Assembly: GCA_947039485.1 (NCBI GenBank)
Contig: CAMQZC010000004.1
Coordinates: 43,486-107,485, forward strand
Direction: 5' to 3'
DNA: 64,000 bases
DNA from: an uncultured Verrucomicrobiales bacterium
GTDB lineage: Bacteria; Verrucomicrobiota; Verrucomicrobiia; Verrucomicrobiales; Akkermansiaceae
Shown here: positions 51,818-60,960 of the stretch, piece by piece
Layout of the letters: each line of letters opens with the position of its first letter
Numbering within the stretch: the stretch's first letter is position 1
Translations under genes and position numbers: made by a program
The notes under the pieces: generated by a model
Seen by the model: the letters and a program-made list of their open reading frames with translations, nothing else
Databases searched by the model: none
Told to the model about the DNA's origin: nothing

Positions 51818-53689
51818 GTGGAGGACGTAAAGGGAAGAAAAGAGAATCAAGGAGTATGGAAAGATATTGCTCCAATCGCGCGCAAATATATGCTGCGCCA
51901 TTGGCTGATTCTGAGTGCTTCCGTGATTTGTGGTGCGATTGCGGCCGCTTCTGCTGCTTTGGGTATTCCCAAGTTTATGGAGTATGTCGTTCCTGTTGTT
52001 TTTGATTCGAGCAAGGCACCTGCCTTCCTGCTGATCTGGCTGGATAGCTATGTCGCTCCAGAGCATCAGCAGCAAGCGATTCTCTGGGTTTCGGCCGCTA
52101 TACTGCCAGCGGTGATGATGCTGCGCGGGTTGGCGAGCTTTTTTAACACCTATTTCATCACTCGCGCGGGCATGCAGATGCTGCTCAGCTTCCGCGTTGA
52201 TGTCTTCGCCCACCTCCAGCATCTCTCCATCTCCTATCATGAAGGCAAGGCGCGTGGTGAGCATATGACGACGGTTCTGCAAAATACGCAGATGCTTCAG
52301 CAGCTGATGGTCAATGTTCTCAACGACCTAATTATTCAGCCCTTGACCCTGATATTTGCAGTCGTTTGCTTGGTTTCCTTGGCGATAGGTAGCGAGCAGG
52401 CAGCATCGCTGCTAGGCAATTTCTGCATTATTGCCACTGCCGTCCCTCTTGTCCGTTTTATCGGTCGTCGTGTCGTGCGCCAGATGCGCAAGTCAATCAA
52501 AGAAATGGGGGGACTTACAAGTTGCATGGAGGAGAGCCTTTCTGCGCAGCGTGAGGTGCGCGCCTTTAATTTGCAAGAGCGACAAATTGGGCGTCTCAAG
52601 TCTTTTATGGATAGGCTCAATAGTGCTCGTTTTCGCCTTGCTGTCTGGCAGACCGCGCTAGGCCCAAGCCTTGAGGTTGTCAGCACGATGGGGCTCGCCT
52701 ACGCTCTCTATCAGGGGGCTAGTTCGGGTCTGACCCTGCCACAGTTCACCGCTATTGCGACCGCTCTCTACTATTGCTACGACCCCATCAAGCGTCTCGG
52801 TATGGTGTCAAATCAATTCCGCATGATGGAGCCCCCCCTTGAGCGTATTCAAGAGATACTCCATGCGCATAATCTCACCCCAGAGCCCGTGCACCCACAA
52901 GCTCTGCCCCAGCCCGTACGTGGTGAGGTTTGCTTCAATGATGTTAACTTCAGCTACGATGATGATCGAAAGGTACTCAGTGATATTAACCTCCGTATCC
53001 CCGCGGGGCAGATTGTTGCTCTTGTCGGCCCGTCTGGCGCAGGCAAAACGACATTGATTAATCTCATTTGCCGCTTTTATGATGTCGATTCGGGCAGCGT
53101 GAGCATTGATGGTATTGATGTGCGCCAGCTCACGAAAAAAGATCGCACGAGCAGCATTGCCCTTGTCTCTCAATTTGCCGCACTGTTCCATGGTAGCATC
53201 CGCGATAATATCCGTGTGGGTCGCCCTAGTGCTAGTGATGCAGAGATTGAGGCCGCCGGCCAAAAGGCACACGTCGCTGAGTTTGCGCTCAATCATTCGG
53301 CAGGCTATGACCGCGAGCTCTCTGAGGGCGGAACGGGGCTATCTGGTGGACAAAAGCAGCGCGTCTCCATCGCGCGCGCATTCATCAAGGCTGCGCCCAT
53401 TATCATCCTTGATGAGGCGACATCTGCCCTCGATATGAAGAGCGAGGCGGCAATTCAAGACTCGCTCGAAGAGCTAGCCCAAGGACGCACCACCTTCATC
53501 ATCGCGCATCGCTTTAGCACCATCCGCAAGGCTGAGCGTATCCTTGTCTTTAATGAAGGCCGAATCATGGCCGATGGTACTCACCCTGAACTTTACGCGC
53601 AAAGTCAGCTCTATCGCAGCCTTTATGATGAGCAGCAGAACAAAGAGAAAGCGGAGCAGAGCCAATTACAGGAGGAATTAATCGCATGA
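51818..53689 (+). CDS. MsbA-type ABC exporter, first subunit
   Basis: A 623-residue half-transporter: six-helix ABC exporter membrane domain (about residues 25-330) and nucleotide-binding domain (about 370-610). Walker A is GPSGAGKTT, signature LSGGQKQR, Walker B IIILDEATSALD and H-loop IIAHRFST; all intact. The start is GTG at 51818, with TAAAAT (51803-51808) only 9 nt upstream. Its last codons overlap the second exporter gene by 4 bp (ATGA). Family members flip lipid A, lipid-linked oligosaccharides or peptides. The neighbouring glycosyltransferases suggest a glycolipid. Confidence 0.93.
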   Translation: MEDVKGRKENQGVWKDIAPIARKYMLRHWLILSASVICGAIAAASAALGIPKFMEYVVPVVFDSSKAPAFLLIWLDSYVAPEHQQQAILWVSAAILPAVMMLRGLASFFNTYFITRAGMQMLLSFRVDVFAHLQHLSISYHEGKARGEHMTTVLQNTQMLQQLMVNVLNDLIIQPLTLIFAVVCLVSLAIGSEQAASLLGNFCIIATAVPLVRFIGRRVVRQMRKSIKEMGGLTSCMEESLSAQREVRAFNLQERQIGRLKSFMDRLNSARFRLAVWQTALGPSLEVVSTMGLAYALYQGASSGLTLPQFTAIATALYYCYDPIKRLGMVSNQFRMMEPPLERIQEILHAHNLTPEPVHPQALPQPVRGEVCFNDVNFSYDDDRKVLSDINLRIPAGQIVALVGPSGAGKTTLINLICRFYDVDSGSVSIDGIDVRQLTKKDRTSSIALVSQFAALFHGSIRDNIRVGRPSASDAEIEAAGQKAHVAEFALNHSAGYDRELSEGGTGLSGGQKQRVSIARAFIKAAPIIILDEATSALDMKSEAAIQDSLEELAQGRTTFIIAHRFSTIRKAERILVFNEGRIMADGTHPELYAQSQLYRSLYDEQQNKEKAEQSQLQEELIA

Positions 53690-55458
53690 GTAAATTATTA
53701 GTTTTTGTAAGCCTTTACCTCAAGCCACAGTGGCGTCTTTTTGTAATCGCGCTGCTCACAGGTCTTATTGCAGCATCGGCAAGTGGACTAGGTATCCCCC
53801 TGATGTTTGCCGTGGTCTTCCCCGTCATTTTTACAGGGATAGAGATGCTACCCCATGCGATTCAGCCCTACTTAGAGGGGCGGTCGGAGCAGCAGATTTT
53901 GCTCTGCACCTGCCTCTTGATGCCTGCGGTATTCATCCTGCGCGGTCTCGCAATGTGGGGGAATAGCATCGTGGTTAATCTACTTGCGATACGCGTGCTC
54001 ACCAGCATGCGTATGTCCTTCTTCACGCGCTTGCATCACCTTCCTATCGCTCTCTTTGAGGGCTATCAAAAGGGGGATCTCATCAGCCGCGTCGTGGGCG
54101 ATGCTGCCAAGGTGCAGATCATTATGACGACGATTTCAAATGATATCGTCAAGCAGCCCATTACCTGCCTGTGTGCTCTGGTGGCGTTCTTCTCTCTGCT
54201 TATTAGTCAGGGAGCAGACTGGACATTTGCGCTCAATATCTTCTTTGTCGCACTGGCACTGTACCCCATCATCTCATTTGGCCGTCGTATCGCAGCGCGC
54301 TCTCACAAGGCTCAAGCCGATATCGGTAATCTCAATTCCCTCGTGCAGCAGAATCTTGAAATGCAGCGCGAGGTGCGCGCCTATGCGATGGAGTCGCAAC
54401 AAGTTGCCGACTTTGAGAGAGTCTCTGATAGATACGCAACCAATATTCTCAAGCTAGTGAAGTATCAAAAGGCACTCCTGCCTGTCATGGAGACGGTGAC
54501 GGCTCTCGCTCTCGCCTTCTTGCTGGTGCGAGGCAAGCTTGCAGGGATGAACTACTACGACTTCATGGCTTTAGCTGCCGCGCTTTTCTTTGCTTTTGAC
54601 TCGATGAAGAAGACAGGCCGCTCCTTTAACCGATTCAACGAGGCTCAGGGTGCGATCGCGCGTCTCTCCGAGCTACTCGAATTACCCAATGACATGCCTG
54701 AGCCCGAATCACCTCATGAGATGAAGGATGTGAGAGGTGACATTGACTTTAAGAATGCCAGCTTTGCCTATGCGACTGGAGAAGTTGCCCTGTGTGATGT
54801 TAATCTCCATATACCAGCGGGACAGATTGTTGGGCTTGTTGGCCCCAGTGGCGCTGGTAAGACTACTTTCGCGAGCCTTATCCCGCGCTTTTATGACATC
54901 ACTGAGGGTAGCCTCTGTGTCGATGGTGTTGATGTGCGTGAGGTCACGCAGCATCAACTGCGTGAGAATATCGCGCTGGTAGGACAGCATGCCATGCTCT
55001 TCTCAGGCACCATCCGCGAGAATATTGGGCTGGGTCGCGAGGGTTGTAGCGATGCTCAAATTATGGCCGCAGCTCAAGCTAGTTCAGTGATGAGCTTTGC
55101 TAATCAGATGCCCTTGGGTCTCGATACTCAATTGGGTAATGCAGGCGCAGGCCTCTCAGGTGGGCAGCGCCAGCGTGTTGCTATTGCTCGAGCATTCATC
55201 AAGGATGCGCCCATCCTCATCTTGGATGAGGCAACGTCAGCACTCGACTCCAAGAGCGAGCAAGAAATCCAAGTGGAACTCAACCGCCTCGCTCAGGGTC
55301 GCACAACCTTAATTGTGGCTCACCGTTTTAGCACCATCGCGATGGCTCATCGCATCCTTGTCTTTGATCAAGGTAGCATCGTGGGTGATGGTACGCATGA
55401 TGAGCTCTATGAGGGCTGCCCACTCTACCGCGAGCTCTACGATAAACAAGGATTGTGA
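53686..55458 (+). CDS. MsbA-type ABC exporter, second subunit
   Basis: A 590-residue half-transporter of the same architecture: membrane domain about residues 10-315, ATPase domain about 350-585. Walker A GPSGAGKTT, signature LSGGQRQR, Walker B ILILDEATSALDSKSE and H-loop IVAHRFST are complete. It shares many segments with the preceding protein (for example LQ/MQREVRA in the coupling region), so the pair looks like an old tandem duplication and may act as a heterodimer with two competent ATP sites. It converges on a GT2 gene only 10 bp away, with no clear terminator between them. Confidence 0.93.
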   Translation: MSKLLVFVSLYLKPQWRLFVIALLTGLIAASASGLGIPLMFAVVFPVIFTGIEMLPHAIQPYLEGRSEQQILLCTCLLMPAVFILRGLAMWGNSIVVNLLAIRVLTSMRMSFFTRLHHLPIALFEGYQKGDLISRVVGDAAKVQIIMTTISNDIVKQPITCLCALVAFFSLLISQGADWTFALNIFFVALALYPIISFGRRIAARSHKAQADIGNLNSLVQQNLEMQREVRAYAMESQQVADFERVSDRYATNILKLVKYQKALLPVMETVTALALAFLLVRGKLAGMNYYDFMALAAALFFAFDSMKKTGRSFNRFNEAQGAIARLSELLELPNDMPEPESPHEMKDVRGDIDFKNASFAYATGEVALCDVNLHIPAGQIVGLVGPSGAGKTTFASLIPRFYDITEGSLCVDGVDVREVTQHQLRENIALVGQHAMLFSGTIRENIGLGREGCSDAQIMAAAQASSVMSFANQMPLGLDTQLGNAGAGLSGGQRQRVAIARAFIKDAPILILDEATSALDSKSEQEIQVELNRLAQGRTTLIVAHRFSTIAMAHRILVFDQGSIVGDGTHDELYEGCPLYRELYDKQGL

Positions 55459-55468
55459 CCCATTGTGG

Positions 55469-56398
55469 TCAGGCTCGCAGTAGTCTCCAGAGGCGGAGAC
55501 GATGCTTGAGTTTGAGTCCCGTATAGCTGATTTTATTGGCGCTAAAGAGTCTCTGGAGGAGGGGGGTGAGATGCAGCCAGTGCTTGTCTTGCTCCTTGGT
55601 TGGGAGTTTTTTGATGCGATTGAAAATCATCTTTACGTGCGGGTTGAGGATGTGTCGCGCTACCTGAGGCATCTCCTCGGGGCTGAGGCTGGCGATGTCG
55701 TCATGGATGGCATCAATGACGTGGATAACGCTCTCCGTCTTGTGCTCATTCCAGCGGCTGCGCATGGTGGAGTCTGGATTGCAATAGTAGTAATAGAGCG
55801 TGGCTTGCACATGGGCGTAGCTTGGGATGCGCGCCATGAGATGTACAGTCCAGACGGCATCTTCAAAGAAGATGCCTGGAATGAATCGCAGATGCTCAAT
55901 GAGGCTGCGGTGGTAGATTTTTGTCGAGACGGAGGTGGCGATGCGACGTTGGCTCATGTAGGCCTGCAGTGGGGTATGGGAGAGCGTCGTCTTAATGAAG
56001 CCAAGATTATTCTCGGCGATAGGTGCATAGATCTTAGATGTGGCGCCAATATCACAGCCTGCTAGGGGCGCGGAGGTGGTCTTGACTGCGTGGAGGAGCA
56101 GCTCAAGCATGCGAGGGTGGATGTAGTCATCGGCATCGACAAAGCAGATGTAGTCACCCGTGACCTCATTGAGCCCGGTATTGCGTGCTACCGATTGACC
56201 TTGATTCTCTTGCTCGATGATTCGAATGCGAGGATCAGCTGCTGCAATCTCTCGGAGGATCTCGCCTGATTCATCAGAGGAGCCGTCATTGACACAGATA
56301 CAGTCCCAGTCTTGGCAGCTTTGCTCTTGTATGCTCCGGATGCAGCCTTTGATATAGGCGGCGCAGTTATAGACGGGGATGATGATAGAAATGGTCAT
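55469..56398 (-). CDS. GT2 family glycosyltransferase
   Basis: A 309-residue GT-A glycosyltransferase. ISIIIPVYNCAAYIKGCIRSI, CVNDGSSDESGEIL, the ENQGQSVARNTGL region and the metal-binding FVDADDYIHPRML are classic for WcaA/EpsJ-like enzymes. The C-terminal about 100 residues are basic and helical (KLKHRLRLWRLLRA), probably membrane-associating. The ATG at 56398 begins the conserved strand; the upstream extension to 56467 is not homologous. It opens the surface-glycan locus. Acceptor and sugar unknown. Confidence 0.92.
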   Translation of the reverse strand: MTISIIIPVYNCAAYIKGCIRSIQEQSCQDWDCICVNDGSSDESGEILREIAAADPRIRIIEQENQGQSVARNTGLNEVTGDYICFVDADDYIHPRMLELLLHAVKTTSAPLAGCDIGATSKIYAPIAENNLGFIKTTLSHTPLQAYMSQRRIATSVSTKIYHRSLIEHLRFIPGIFFEDAVWTVHLMARIPSYAHVQATLYYYYCNPDSTMRSRWNEHKTESVIHVIDAIHDDIASLSPEEMPQVARHILNPHVKMIFNRIKKLPTKEQDKHWLHLTPLLQRLFSANKISYTGLKLKHRLRLWRLLRA

Positions 56399-56654
56399 AA
56401 GCAGTTGGGTATAGTGTTCGTGAGTATAGAGTATGATTCTTGTAGAAAGCAAGCATATTATAGCCATTGGCTGCCGTATTATACAGTTGACCTATATAAA
56501 CTTACACCGCAAGGATTCTGAGAATATCTTGAGGTGTCTGCTGTATTGCTTTAGAGCTCTTTTTCTAAACAAAATCTATAATGACTAAACACAATTATCA
56601 TTCAATCCAAACAAGCTCGTTGTGAGTGGACGAACTAAATTATTGGAATTAAAT

Positions 56655-57530
56655 TTATTTGATTTTTCTAGAATATCGCCAGCTAATGAGAGGCAAGAGA
56701 CCAAAGAGCAAAACGCGGGTATCTTGCCCCTTGCGCACCACCTTCATGAGTGGAAGGAGTCCAAAAAGACGAATATAATGGGTATGATGAGCCTTCTTGA
56801 GGAATTCTAAATAGAGTTCAGGTTGCTGCTGTTGGATCATCGATTGAATAGCAGTTGACGCATTCTTCATTTTATCCGCCTGTAGATGAGACGTATTATT
56901 AGTGTGCTCTCGATATTCAAATAAAATCTCAGGGAGATTATGAAAATCAGTCAGCGTTGAGAGGCGGCACCAAAGAATATAATCTTCTGATGGAGAGTAC
57001 TGCTCTTCGTAGCGTAGCTGGTGTTTTTCTAAGATTGATTTTCGAATCATGGAGGCTGGGTGCAGAATTGTGCAGCCAGTCATCAGACCCATCTTAATAT
57101 CACGATTTTCAACAGGTAGTTTGAAAACCTTGCCACTCAACTTGTTAATTGCTTGAGAACCAACTACGCCAACCTCAGGGTGCTCCATTAAATAAGCTAC
57201 CTGACATTTCAAACGATTGCTTAAAGATATATCATCATGGTCCATTACGGCTAAAAACTCGCCTTTTGACGCATCAATGAGTTTATTGCGCGTTTTAGAT
57301 ATTCCTAAATTTGAATCGTTGCGCATATAACGAATGCGTTCATCGGTATAGGAGAGGACTACCTCCTCTACTCGTTTGTCAGGCGAGGCGTCATTAATGA
57401 TAACAAGCTCAAAATCTGAATAGCTTTGCGATAAAATACTCTCGATCGCCGTCCTCAAATGTGCCTCTTGAGTATTATAAAGAGGCATCAGAACGGATAC
57501 TTGGGGCAGGGTGTTAGATGTGAGACTCAT
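56655..57530 (-). CDS. GT2 family glycosyltransferase
   Basis: A 291-residue GT-A enzyme: VSVLMPLYNTQEAHLRTAIESIL, VIINDASPDKR, NDSNLGISKTRNKLI and the metal site FLAVMDHDDIS. The downstream WCRLSTL (ED-like acceptor loop SEDYILW) is also typical. DNA is noticeably richer in A+T than the genes before 55.5 kb. The start at 57530 (MSLTSNTLPQ) is six codons inside a longer frame. It is separated from both neighbours by 250-290 bp of non-coding DNA, unusual in this compact window and consistent with separate acquisition. Confidence 0.92.
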   Translation of the reverse strand: MSLTSNTLPQVSVLMPLYNTQEAHLRTAIESILSQSYSDFELVIINDASPDKRVEEVVLSYTDERIRYMRNDSNLGISKTRNKLIDASKGEFLAVMDHDDISLSNRLKCQVAYLMEHPEVGVVGSQAINKLSGKVFKLPVENRDIKMGLMTGCTILHPASMIRKSILEKHQLRYEEQYSPSEDYILWCRLSTLTDFHNLPEILFEYREHTNNTSHLQADKMKNASTAIQSMIQQQQPELYLEFLKKAHHTHYIRLFGLLPLMKVVRKGQDTRVLLFGLLPLISWRYSRKIK

Positions 57531-57821
57531 GGGGTATATTATTGCCAATTAATGAAGCTATTTAGAGTATAAACTCAGCACCTATGAAGTCAAGAAGATT
57601 TCAGTTGTTACTCAATTCATATCAGCTAGTGCTGTGCTCTTAATGACATCGAGCCAGCGCTATCTAAGGCTACATGGTTTACCTTGAATCCGGCAAGTGT
57701 TTTAATGCGCGATGTCTAGGAAAACGTCGTTGAGTAAGCAGGTAAGCATCGCAGCAATTTTTTGAGAATCCTTGCCTAACACTTCGCTAAGAAGGATTTT
57801 TACAAAGATTAGCTCTGTTTG

Positions 57822-58928
57822 TTAATCTTTGTTTCTGATGTAGCAATCTCTAAACTTGCGTCGCCACAACTTGAGGGGAATCATCCATGAGATGATGGTC
57901 TTGAGCAGAATAAAGCGAGGGTAGTTGACCCTGCCTGAAAAGAGCAGTTGCTTGCAATCAATATTATTTAAACCATAGTAGTAGTCCTTGGCATTTTTGA
58001 TGATAATGTCGCGCTTGTAGCTCTTTTGTAAGAGTAAAATAATTTGCACAAATTCACCAGGCTCAAGATTGTGCTCGCTTAAATCGAGCTCGATCGTTTT
58101 GCCTAGATGGAAGCTGATGTCACCCTCTGGCGTTATGATGAGCTTGTTTGATTTAATGCTGAACTTTGGCTTTTGGGCTGTCGTAGTGTTGCGTGCCGTT
58201 ACGTAGTTCCTGATGCGGTGTTTGCAGTCATGGATTTGGTAGTAGGGAATGTCGGCTTGATGTACCTTATTGAGTTTAAGTTTTTTGTAATAAAGGTACA
58301 TATCGTGCCCAATGGGTTGATTGAGCGCGGCTCCGCCAAAGTCAATCAAGTAGATGAGCCCCTCATGCTGCAGCATGTTAATGGGGGTGAAGTCGCCCTG
58401 CTCGTGGCCGAGTTTGATCGTGTCGAGCTGCGCGATAGCCTGCTTGAGCTCAAGCACAGGCTCAATATCGAGAATCGTGCGGGCAAAAGCCTCGCCATAG
58501 CTATTCACTAAGAACTTTAGCGTTATTTCATCAACAAGCTCAGGGGTCACCACCTGCTCAATAGCATTGTCTTGATAGCTCTGTTTGAGCCACAAGAAGG
58601 GGCGTATATCCTTGCTCTGCTGAGCCATGGTTCTTGCTCCTTTTAAATAAGGGAACAGTGCGTAGTAGCTGCCGCGGAAGCGACTCTCCTTGCTGAGGGG
58701 GCCGTGTTGGAGCAGGGGGTTAATGTTGATATGTTTGCCGTAAAACGCTGCAATCGGGGCATAGCAGAGGCACTCTTTGAGCAAGAGGTTCTCCTGTGTT
58801 GAGTTTTTTGCCACAGTGCAAATATACTCTTGCTCATTTTTGTCTTTTAAAATGTAGAGCACACAGTGCCAGTCGCCTCTTCTTACAGGGAATTCTTGTA
58901 CGAAATCGAGGTCATCAAGATTAATCAT
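57822..58928 (-). CDS. Kinase-fold protein (APH / LPS-kinase-like)
   Basis: A 368-residue protein with a protein-kinase-like or aminoglycoside-phosphotransferase fold in residues 1 to about 240. The catalytic loop GHEQGDFTPINM (His175, Asp179, Asn184) and the metal-binding LIDFG (Asp196) are clear; the N-lobe lysine is less obvious. C-terminal to it lies a domain of about 120 residues of predicted beta strands and a basic tail (KLWRRKFRDCYIRN). Among glycosyltransferases, such kinases usually phosphorylate a sugar of the LPS core or a capsule precursor (Kdo or heptose kinase type); that role is inferred. A+T-rich. Three 8-bp tandem repeats lie just before the start. Confidence 0.78.
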   Translation of the reverse strand: MINLDDLDFVQEFPVRRGDWHCVLYILKDKNEQEYICTVAKNSTQENLLLKECLCYAPIAAFYGKHININPLLQHGPLSKESRFRGSYYALFPYLKGARTMAQQSKDIRPFLWLKQSYQDNAIEQVVTPELVDEITLKFLVNSYGEAFARTILDIEPVLELKQAIAQLDTIKLGHEQGDFTPINMLQHEGLIYLIDFGGAALNQPIGHDMYLYYKKLKLNKVHQADIPYYQIHDCKHRIRNYVTARNTTTAQKPKFSIKSNKLIITPEGDISFHLGKTIELDLSEHNLEPGEFVQIILLLQKSYKRDIIIKNAKDYYYGLNNIDCKQLLFSGRVNYPRFILLKTIISWMIPLKLWRRKFRDCYIRNKD

Positions 58929-58936
58929 AGCTTTAT

Positions 58937-58960
58937 GGGTCTAGGGGTCTAGGGGTCTAG
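58937..58960. repeat. Three 8-bp tandem repeats (GGGTCTAG)
   Basis: GGGTCTAG occurs three times in a row, beginning 8 nt upstream of the start codon of the kinase-fold gene at 58928, in its ribosome-binding region. Confidence 0.8.
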
Positions 58961-59021
58961 TATACGGAGCTAGTTAGAGCTGTTGTATCTTATCAGCTGA
59001 GAGGGGTTTTGCAAGTCATAT

Positions 59022-59615
59022 TTAGCGACGAGACTTGCTTTTGAGTGCTGCCGGGGTATAGATGTAGCCCTCCACGTCCCTGATGATGCGATTTAATCGC
59101 AGCCTCATTCTATTGCGTGCAAGTGCTGGGAAGATGCGCTCAGCGCGCAAGAAGGTCCAAGGTTTGTAGTTCTTGTAGCTTTTGAGGTCGCTGTAGAGCA
59201 GTTTCTCGCAACCATCATTGGTCTGGACGAGGAAGTTGCCCCAGTTAAAGTCGAAGAAGAAGATATCCTTTTCCAAAATTAATTTTGCAAAGCTGTTGAG
59301 CTGAGCATGGACCTCATCACTGCATCCCTTGGCGATGAGATGGTGGATTAAGTCGGGGGCGTAGTTACCGTCATCATTCCGGATTAATTCGCAGACGAGA
59401 CCCCAGCCTAGTTGGGTCTCGACGAGCTTAGGTTGGTAGGAGACGATGTAGTCACTTAGTTCTTCTTTGACTAGGAGGTAGGTGTCGAGCTCCTGCTGTA
59501 GCCCTGCTGCGTGTATGGGCTGGATGGGCACCTTGACGCAGAGCTTGGGGTCCTGTGGGTGCGCAAAGCAAAGCCTTGACCCGCCCTTGGAGATGAATTT
59601 TTCTAAATGTAGCAT
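59022..59615 (-). CDS. YrbL-like kinase-fold protein
   Basis: A 197-residue protein resembling the YrbL family (PhoP network protein), a small kinase-like fold. Matches are ISKGGSRLCFAHPQDPKLCVKV with the putative ATP-binding Lys28, GWGLVCELIRNDDGNYAP and the catalytic-like FDFNWGNFLV (Asp122, Asn124/Asn127) with YSDLK (Asp143). The C-terminus RDVEGYIYTPAALKSKSRR is basic. It neighbours another kinase-fold gene and glycosyltransferases, so modification of a surface glycan is likely. A diverged fragment of its 3' end lies at 62204-62282, next to hisF. Confidence 0.82.
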   Translation of the reverse strand: MLHLEKFISKGGSRLCFAHPQDPKLCVKVPIQPIHAAGLQQELDTYLLVKEELSDYIVSYQPKLVETQLGWGLVCELIRNDDGNYAPDLIHHLIAKGCSDEVHAQLNSFAKLILEKDIFFFDFNWGNFLVQTNDGCEKLLYSDLKSYKNYKPWTFLRAERIFPALARNRMRLRLNRIIRDVEGYIYTPAALKSKSRR

Positions 59616-59651
59616 AATTGATTTTATCTATTAGTTACTTTGTTGCAACTC

Positions 59652-59684
59652 TTTTGGGCTTGTTTTGGGCTTGTTTTGGGCTTG
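59652..59684. repeat. Three 11-bp tandem repeats
   Basis: TTTTGGGCTTG three times without interruption, 37-69 nt upstream of the YrbL-like gene start at 59615, in its promoter region. One unit is about one helical turn. Confidence 0.85.
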
Positions 59685-59764
59685 TTGTGACGCTGAGGTT
59701 TTTTTGATGTAGTGATTTTGGATCGATTTGATGGTATGTTGTAAATCCGAGTGAATGGTGTTAG

Positions 59765-60538
59765 TTAGAGTTTGCGGTGTAAAAACACATGATTGATATG
59801 CCGCTTTAAAGACCTACGCATTCCCTTGCTGGGCGCTAGCTTGGCGAAGAAGAAGAGGAGATTTGCGAAGGCAAGCTTGGCGCGCATGGCTGGGCTGATG
59901 TTCATTTTAATCATGCTGAATATGCGGTCGTTGTTTGCCTTATGCCCCATGGTCTCGTTGTACTTGGGATGATGGAGGTAGCTCGCGATATCATACTCGA
60001 TTTTCAAGATGCCCTCTGAGATGTGAGTCATCAGCTCATCTTCGACCTCCTTGTGTTCGATGATGAGTAACTTGATGTCTTTTGAGGGGAATTGGCTGCT
60101 AAGGGTGGCATGCGCGCCTTTTAGTGTATCCTCGTCGAGTTGCTTGTCTCGGCTCCGCCAGACAAAGAGCAGGCTGCTAGCCTTATCAATCTCTTCATAC
60201 ATGCGATTGATGCGTCTCTCGTAGCGTGCGTGCACCTCGGGGAAGCATTCCTCAAGGCTCTGTGTGGAGCTAAAGTCGTGGTAGAAGGCGTACTTTGTTC
60301 TCTTATTGACGTAGCTGCTGTGGCTCGTGGCTGCGGCTAAGGGGAGCTTCTCGAAGTCCTCTATGTTGATGAAGTTCTCAAAGTGATTGCCGATCATATC
60401 TAGCATCGTCTGAAAGGGTGCTAAGACGATCCAGTCAAAGGGGTAAGTGCTATTTTGCAGGTTAAAGCGACGCAGGTAGGAGGTGCAGGCACAGTCCGCT
60501 CCTATGCTGATGATGAGGTCGAATTTTTGATTGAACAT
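59765..60538 (-). CDS. DUF1796 putative papain-like cysteine peptidase
   Basis: A 257-residue protein with the DUF1796 pattern: an opening strand and LIISIGADCACTSYLRRF (Cys in the GxDC motif), followed by YPFDWIV and LPLAAATSHSSY. Later FYHDF (His) and LLFVWRSRDK (WRS region) complete the candidate catalytic residues. Members are found in capsule and LPS gene clusters and are of unknown biochemical role, described as putative papain-like cysteine peptidases. The C-terminus is basic with a short hydrophobic stretch (LAFANLLFFFAKLAPSKG). Located between the YrbL-like gene and a truncated acyltransferase. Confidence 0.82.
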   Translation of the reverse strand: MFNQKFDLIISIGADCACTSYLRRFNLQNSTYPFDWIVLAPFQTMLDMIGNHFENFINIEDFEKLPLAAATSHSSYVNKRTKYAFYHDFSSTQSLEECFPEVHARYERRINRMYEEIDKASSLLFVWRSRDKQLDEDTLKGAHATLSSQFPSKDIKLLIIEHKEVEDELMTHISEGILKIEYDIASYLHHPKYNETMGHKANNDRIFSMIKMNISPAMRAKLAFANLLFFFAKLAPSKGMRRSLKRHINHVFLHRKL

Positions 60539-60571
60539 GCTGGTAATTAATTGTTTTTTGTTAGCGATGGC

Positions 60572-60820
60572 TTAGAATTTGTTGAGGAGCTCGATGATGT
60601 AGTCGATATCCTGCTGCTTGGGTGTGGTGCTGATGGGGTAGTGGGTAACCGCCTGCACGTCATGCTCAATGCGAACATGTGAGCATGTGCTGAAGTTGTT
60701 TTCAATAATTGCCTTGGGCAGGATCTCGCAGAACGGCCATACATTTGTATTCTCTCCAATGAATGGCGACTGGGCATCGCTCAAAGGGTGAATCATCGGG
60801 TCTGACTTATTTGTTGTCAT
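60572..60820 (-). pseudogene. Truncated hexapeptide acyltransferase (WbpD/WbbJ-like) remnant
   Basis: 82 codons. Residues about 9-50 (IHPLSDAQSPFIGENTNVW, PFCEILPKAIIENNFSTCSH, VRIEHDV) match the N-terminal left-handed beta-helix coils of WbpD-type UDP-sugar N-acetyltransferases, normally about 190 residues. The helix then stops and a different tail follows (THYPISTTPKQQDIDYIIEL), which resembles the C-terminus of DegT/WbpE-type sugar aminotransferases. An internal deletion fusing two neighbouring genes is a possible explanation. A longer frame to 60898 exists. Probably non-functional. Confidence 0.6.
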
Positions 60821-60960
60821 GCTACGGTGTAGGGAACTCTCTGTGTGGCTTCTACTCCACGGTTGAAGAGAGTTGCTAATCCGCTGAGCGCGTTTCAATC
60901 ATGATTGAATCATGATGGGAATAATTATAGCGACAAGAGCTCTCATGTCAATAATTTAAT

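Noticed and set aside
57802..57832. 10-bp inverted repeat around the stop of the kinase-fold gene as a terminator
   Set aside because: On the coding strand it is followed by A residues, not T; A+T-rich stem, probably chance.
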